Of a DNA stretch of 31,914 nt, positions 28,129-31,914 are shown one piece after another. The stretch covers positions 1-31,914 of the forward strand of contig CAMESA010000005.1 of NCBI GenBank assembly GCA_945935945.1, in the 5' to 3' direction. Positions within the stretch are counted from its first letter, which is position 1. Every line of letters starts with the position of its first letter. The DNA comes from an uncultured Mollicutes bacterium. Lineage in GTDB: Bacteria > Bacillota_I > Bacilli_A > RFN20 > CAG-826. Both the position numbers and the translations under genes were made by a program. The notes below the pieces were generated by a model that saw only the letters and a program-made list of their open reading frames with translations, did no database searches and was not told the origin of the DNA.

Positions 28129-31100
28129 ATGGCAAATAAGAATTTAGATATACTTAAGTATATTGAAGAGCAAAGAAAAAAGCAGGAAGAACTAAATAAA
28201 CAAACAAGTAGCAGTCAAAAAAAGACTGCTACTTCTTCTAATAAACAGCAAAAAAAAGTAGATAATATTGGAAGTGCTGCTGATTATCTATTGAAAAGTG
28301 GATATGTTGGTTTAGCTAATAATATAGATAGTCTTGGCGGTGGTGTATTCAAAACCGCTGGTAATCTTGGCCAAACAACAAACGATATTTTAGATAAAAT
28401 CGCTTCCGATAATATGTATGAAGCTTATCGTGATCGTACTAAAGAAGACTTTGATTATGACATAACTGATGAACAGCTTGCTTTCCTAAATGAAGCTTAC
28501 AAAAAACATCGTGAACAATATCTAAAAGATTATGATTACAATAATCCTACTAATATTGCTGAAACAATACTAGGACAGGATAGAGTGAATAAAATTATTG
28601 ATAAAGTCGATAACAATAAAGTTGCTGACTTTTTAGATGAAGCTGGAGATTACTATTTTGAGCGTGCCAAAAACAGAAATACGGGTTATGAAGATCCCGA
28701 CAATTTTTTATTAAAAACTGCTGGAGATGTAAGTTCTGGAATTGGTGGAATGATACCGTCGATAGCAACTTCTTTAGCTACTGGTAATCCAAGTGCTGGT
28801 TTAGCAGTTATGGGAACTGGTGCATATGGATCAGCTATGAATGAAGCTCTTCAGGATGCATCTAATTTAGGAGATGCTGCTTTATATGGATTAGCAAGCG
28901 CTGCTACTGAAATAGCTACTGAAAAGTTGACAGGTGGTTTAGATTACTTCGGTAAAGGTACTCTAGACGATGTTACTGAGAGTGTAATTAATAAATATGT
29001 AAAAGATGAAGGTAAAAAGAAGGTTGCTAATTTCTTAGCTGACATGGCCGGAGAAGGCTTGGAAGAATATATATCAGATGTAGTAGGTGAATATACTCAA
29101 GATATATATAAACCTTACGAAGGTGATAAAAATGTGCTAGAAAGATTTGTTGATACTCAGCCTAGTGCATTATATTCTGGTCTAGTTGGTGGATTGATTG
29201 CTGGTGTATTGAATGGTGTGCCGATTGCAATAGACAAGGCAATTAATCGTAATTCAACAAATGATACTAATTTTAAAAGTGAACCTACAAAAGTAATTAA
29301 TGAAGAATTTTTGAATGAAAATAAAACTCCGATTCAAGAAAATATCATTAATAATGAATCTAATAACATTAACAATTTGAATAGTATTACTCCAGATCAA
29401 ACACAAAATGTATCACAAAATATCACTAATAATTTGGATCTAAATCAAAATGATCTAATGAATACTGATATTAACGATGATAATGCAAGTGATGTATTAG
29501 ATATGTTACTTGATCAAAACAATCAAAATACGGTTGCTGACAATGCTAAATTAAACGATGTAAGCATTAATGAACAAAGTAATATAAATACTAAAGAAAA
29601 CGAAAACATTGCTGAAAATGCTTTAAATGATGCTGAAAATATCAAGACTATTGATGAGCAATTAGTAAAAGATCTTAAGAGTAAAGATAATGCTATTAAG
29701 ATGGAAAGTCAGCGTATCAATGAAGAAACCATTCTTAGAGAAGGTAGATCCATTAATTATGATGAAAATCAATTAACTAAATTAGCAAAGATGTCTAATG
29801 ATATTGGAGTTCCTATTAGAGTTGTTGAATCATTAGATAAAGGCGCTGAAGGTAAATATGATAATGGTATTATTTATATATCTAAGAATTGTCAGAATCC
29901 TATCCAGGCAGTTTTAAAACATGAATTATTGCATCATATTTCTAAAACTACTAATTATAAAAATCTTGAAAATACATTAATTAAACTTGCTGAAAAAAAA
30001 TATGGTATTACCGAACAAGATGGTATTAATAATAGAATTCAAGAATATGCAAATAGAGGTATTGATTTAACATATGAAGAAGCACGAGAGGAATATTCTG
30101 CTGTTATTGCTCAAGATCTATTTAGTGATATTGATTCTATAGAAAAATTTGTTCAACTAGATCTTAACCTTGCCCAAAAAGTATATAACTGGATAAAAGA
30201 AAAACTTTATCAAGTAACAGGTAATGAAGAAAAAGAATACTTGATGAAAGCTGAACGTTTATACAGAAAAGCTTTTGAAGAATCCAAAAATACAACTAAT
30301 AATAATGAAAACTATTTAATTACAGCTGATAGAAATAACACTTCTTCAGGCAATTCAAATAATACAGCCAGTAATAGTACGACTACTATTTCTTCGAAAG
30401 AACATAGTTTAGGTACTAATCTTAATAGAATGAATGAAAATGCTGAACTGAAAGATAGAGTTGCTGGATGGTATGGCTTAGAAAAAAGAACAGTAAAAAA
30501 GATTATTGATTTAGAGCAAGATACTTATAAAGGCACTGATCTTCACAATCTTGTCCAGGAAGCTGCAAAAGAAGCTTTAAGAACTGGTAAGGTATCTGAT
30601 ACAACGAGAAATAATATTTTAAAGGAATTAGAAAACAATAATTATTTCGGTGAAGATCTATATGACGGTGAATATCAAAGATTAATGGATTTCATTGGTG
30701 ATGATCATGATATAGTTATTGATAATCAATACAAGCAAGATGTAAAAGAATTATTAGCTAGAAATGGAGCTAAAGGTAACTATTATAATGGATTGAAAAT
30801 TAAATTTAGTGATTATGATAGTGCAAAGAGTCCTTTCTTGGATTCTATATATGACGAGTTAAGAAACCAATTTCCGAGTCTTGAGAATAAATATCATCCA
30901 GCAGATCAACTGGAAGAGATTCTTCATCTAATTGATGAAATTAAACCTAACTATAAAAAGACAACAGTTGAAAACGATATCAAGGAATATATGAAATCAG
31001 AACTTAATGATTTGCTTGATGTATTTGAAACTGAAGTTGTGTACAGAAGCGATAAATCAGCTTTTGACGCATTTGCAAGAAAAGTCAATAAAGAAAATGG

Positions 31101-31914
31101 CATATTTAATGCGAGTGAAAATATCAAGAAATTATTATCTAAAGATGCTCAAGATGAAATTGAGAATATTGATTTAAATGTTGATGATAATAAATATAAA
31201 GAAGTTAGTCATTATGTTGAATTCATGAGAAACTATTCTAATTACAACATGTCTATTACTAACAATAACGATATAGTAGCTAACAAAAATAAAATTTTAA
31301 GACAATTCTTGTATGAAAATACTGAGGAAAAAGTATTTAAAGCAGGAGAAGAATTTGCTGATAACAAACGAAAAGTAACTGATCGACTATATGCTGCTAT
31401 GAAAAAGTATGATATTAAGCCAGGATCTAAAGAGAGTGCTGCAGTTCAAAAGCTCGGTGAAGGTCAACAACAGGTTTGGTATGATGCTTCTATGATTACT
31501 GGTAAAAAGGGAGATAAAACTAGAGCTATAGAAAAATATACACTTGAAGATCTAGCAAAAGAGTTTCCTGAAAAAGCTGATCAGGAACGTATTATTGGCA
31601 TGGAGAAAGAATGTCGTAAGATCTATGACGAATATGTTGATCGCCATAATGCTATGCTTGAAAAGATCTATCCTGAAGAAGAGCTGACTTACGAAAAGAC
31701 TAAACAAAAAGATGCTATCATGCTTGAAATAAATACCTTAAAAAATAATTTAGAATTATTTAAACAAGCTGAAAGAAGTCCAGCTATGATGGCACAGATC
31801 AATCAAACTATTAAAGATATTAAGAATGCTGGAAAGCGTTTGAATAATGTTGATGCTGATGTTAAGAAAAATAAGAGATTGGAAAGAAGATCTAACTATT
31901 ATCATCATTTCAAA
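28129..31914 (+). CDS. Giant virion (polyvalent/ejection-type) protein, N-terminal part, with zincin-like HELLH domain
   Basis: ATG at 28129 has the site GAAAGGGGTTTGCT. The frame is open to the window end and continues at base 2 for 1886 residues in total. The N-terminal part is charged, then Gly/Ala-rich hydrophobic (about 205-265, IGGMIPSIATSLATG; 345-370, LYSGLVGGLIAGVLNG), which could contact membrane. A zincin-type metallopeptidase motif lies at HELLHHIS (His598, Glu599, His602), with EEAREE (650-655) as the expected third ligand. The helix NLAQKVYNWIKEKLY follows. Long helical regions occupy the rest. This fits an internal core protein ejected into the cell with an effector or processing domain. 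The length is at the upper end for such proteins. Confidence 0.88.
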   Translation, partial: MANKNLDILKYIEEQRKKQEELNKQTSSSQKKTATSSNKQQKKVDNIGSAADYLLKSGYVGLANNIDSLGGGVFKTAGNLGQTTNDILDKIASDNMYEAYRDRTKEDFDYDITDEQLAFLNEAYKKHREQYLKDYDYNNPTNIAETILGQDRVNKIIDKVDNNKVADFLDEAGDYYFERAKNRNTGYEDPDNFLLKTAGDVSSGIGGMIPSIATSLATGNPSAGLAVMGTGAYGSAMNEALQDASNLGDAALYGLASAATEIATEKLTGGLDYFGKGTLDDVTESVINKYVKDEGKKKVANFLADMAGEGLEEYISDVVGEYTQDIYKPYEGDKNVLERFVDTQPSALYSGLVGGLIAGVLNGVPIAIDKAINRNSTNDTNFKSEPTKVINEEFLNENKTPIQENIINNESNNINNLNSITPDQTQNVSQNITNNLDLNQNDLMNTDINDDNASDVLDMLLDQNNQNTVADNAKLNDVSINEQSNINTKENENIAENALNDAENIKTIDEQLVKDLKSKDNAIKMESQRINEETILREGRSINYDENQLTKLAKMSNDIGVPIRVVESLDKGAEGKYDNGIIYISKNCQNPIQAVLKHELLHHISKTTNYKNLENTLIKLAEKKYGITEQDGINNRIQEYANRGIDLTYEEAREEYSAVIAQDLFSDIDSIEKFVQLDLNLAQKVYNWIKEKLYQVTGNEEKEYLMKAERLYRKAFEESKNTTNNNENYLITADRNNTSSGNSNNTASNSTTTISSKEHSLGTNLNRMNENAELKDRVAGWYGLEKRTVKKIIDLEQDTYKGTDLHNLVQEAAKEALRTGKVSDTTRNNILKELENNNYFGEDLYDGEYQRLMDFIGDDHDIVIDNQYKQDVKELLARNGAKGNYYNGLKIKFSDYDSAKSPFLDSIYDELRNQFPSLENKYHPADQLEEILHLIDEIKPNYKKTTVENDIKEYMKSELNDLLDVFETEVVYRSDKSAFDAFARKVNKENGIFNASENIKKLLSKDAQDEIENIDLNVDDNKYKEVSHYVEFMRNYSNYNMSITNNNDIVANKNKILRQFLYENTEEKVFKAGEEFADNKRKVTDRLYAAMKKYDIKPGSKESAAVQKLGEGQQQVWYDASMITGKKGDKTRAIEKYTLEDLAKEFPEKADQERIIGMEKECRKIYDEYVDRHNAMLEKIYPEEELTYEKTKQKDAIMLEINTLKNNLELFKQAERSPAMMAQINQTIKDIKNAGKRLNNVDADVKKNKRLERRSNYYHHFK
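31860..31914. repeat. Terminal direct repeat, right copy (circular contig overlap)
   Basis: Identical to bases 1-55. The reading frame passes through both copies in the same phase (28129 frame at 31879 equals base 20), so joining them removes the artificial break. Confidence 0.95.

Noticed and set aside
1..31914. Alternative genetic code (TGA as Trp)
   Set aside because: Several well-supported genes end in TGA (for example the tyrosine recombinase at 8227-8229), and Trp is encoded by TGG throughout.
1..31914. tRNA or rRNA genes
   Set aside because: No cloverleaf-like segment with the GTTCRA T-loop signature was noticed in the few non-coding gaps; they are too short and AT-rich.

Overview
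The window looks like one complete, circular temperate phage genome of the podovirus type. The first 55 bases are repeated exactly as the last 55, and one very large reading frame runs off the right end and continues in the same frame at the left end. The true circle would therefore be 31,859 bp, cut at an arbitrary point. The DNA is strongly AT-rich, with Bacillota-type ribosome binding sites (AAAGGAG and similar) and sigma-A-like promoters. Gene families such as a DUF6275-like protein, a DUF6291-like replication protein, an all-alpha dUTPase and a toxin-secretion-type holin also point to a low-GC Gram-positive host, probably a gut bacterium. TGA is used as a stop and TGG as Trp, so the standard code applies.

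Layout: (i) 1-1930 is the C-terminal third of a giant 1886-residue virion protein, closed by a strong terminator. (ii) 2060-5604 is the leftward lysogeny module: five small genes, one of them ribbon-helix-helix-like, with their own promoter; then a large serine recombinase and a CI-like XRE repressor. The small-gene cassette is bracketed by a perfect 33-bp inverted repeat. (iii) 5605-5737 is the genetic switch, with back-to-back promoters and a palindromic operator. (iv) 5738-13280 is the rightward early operon: small proteins, an HNH-like protein, a tyrosine recombinase, a second HNH protein, a lambda-O-like replication gene with three 33-bp iteron-like repeats inside it, dUTPase, paralogous small proteins, zinc-ribbon proteins, and a DUF1492/ArpU-like late regulator. 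(v) 13255-13341 holds a probable late promoter followed at once by an intrinsic terminator. (vi) 13359-28113 and on through the junction is the late operon: terminase, portal, scaffold, capsid, connector, tail hub or nozzle, collagen-like fibre, four small tail-tip-like proteins, an M23 plus phosphodiester-glycosidase lysin, holin, an internal virion protein and the giant protein. No tape measure, tail tube or sheath gene is seen, which fits a short-tailed phage.

The most unusual feature is the array at 23597-25403. Four small proteins with related N-termini follow the collagen-like fibre. Ahead of the second, third and fourth lies a G homopolymer (9, 9 and 7 G), then a hairpin that runs up to the start codon. 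In each case one G-tract frame lets the upstream reading frame run through the hairpin and end over the downstream start codon (TAATG or ATGCTAA); the other frames stop early. This looks like a phase-variable, translation-coupled switch choosing which tail-tip protein is made. In the assembled state only the third protein (24562-24954) is in the coupled frame. The mechanism is inference; the tracts, hairpins and frames are read directly from the sequence.

Other points of interest are the repeats inside the replication gene, which resemble the lambda ori/O arrangement; a recombinase-core-like inverted repeat (8-bp arms, 7-bp spacer) just after the tyrosine recombinase gene; nested inverted repeats in the longest early non-coding stretch (6027-6318); and a zincin-type HELLH motif in the giant protein.
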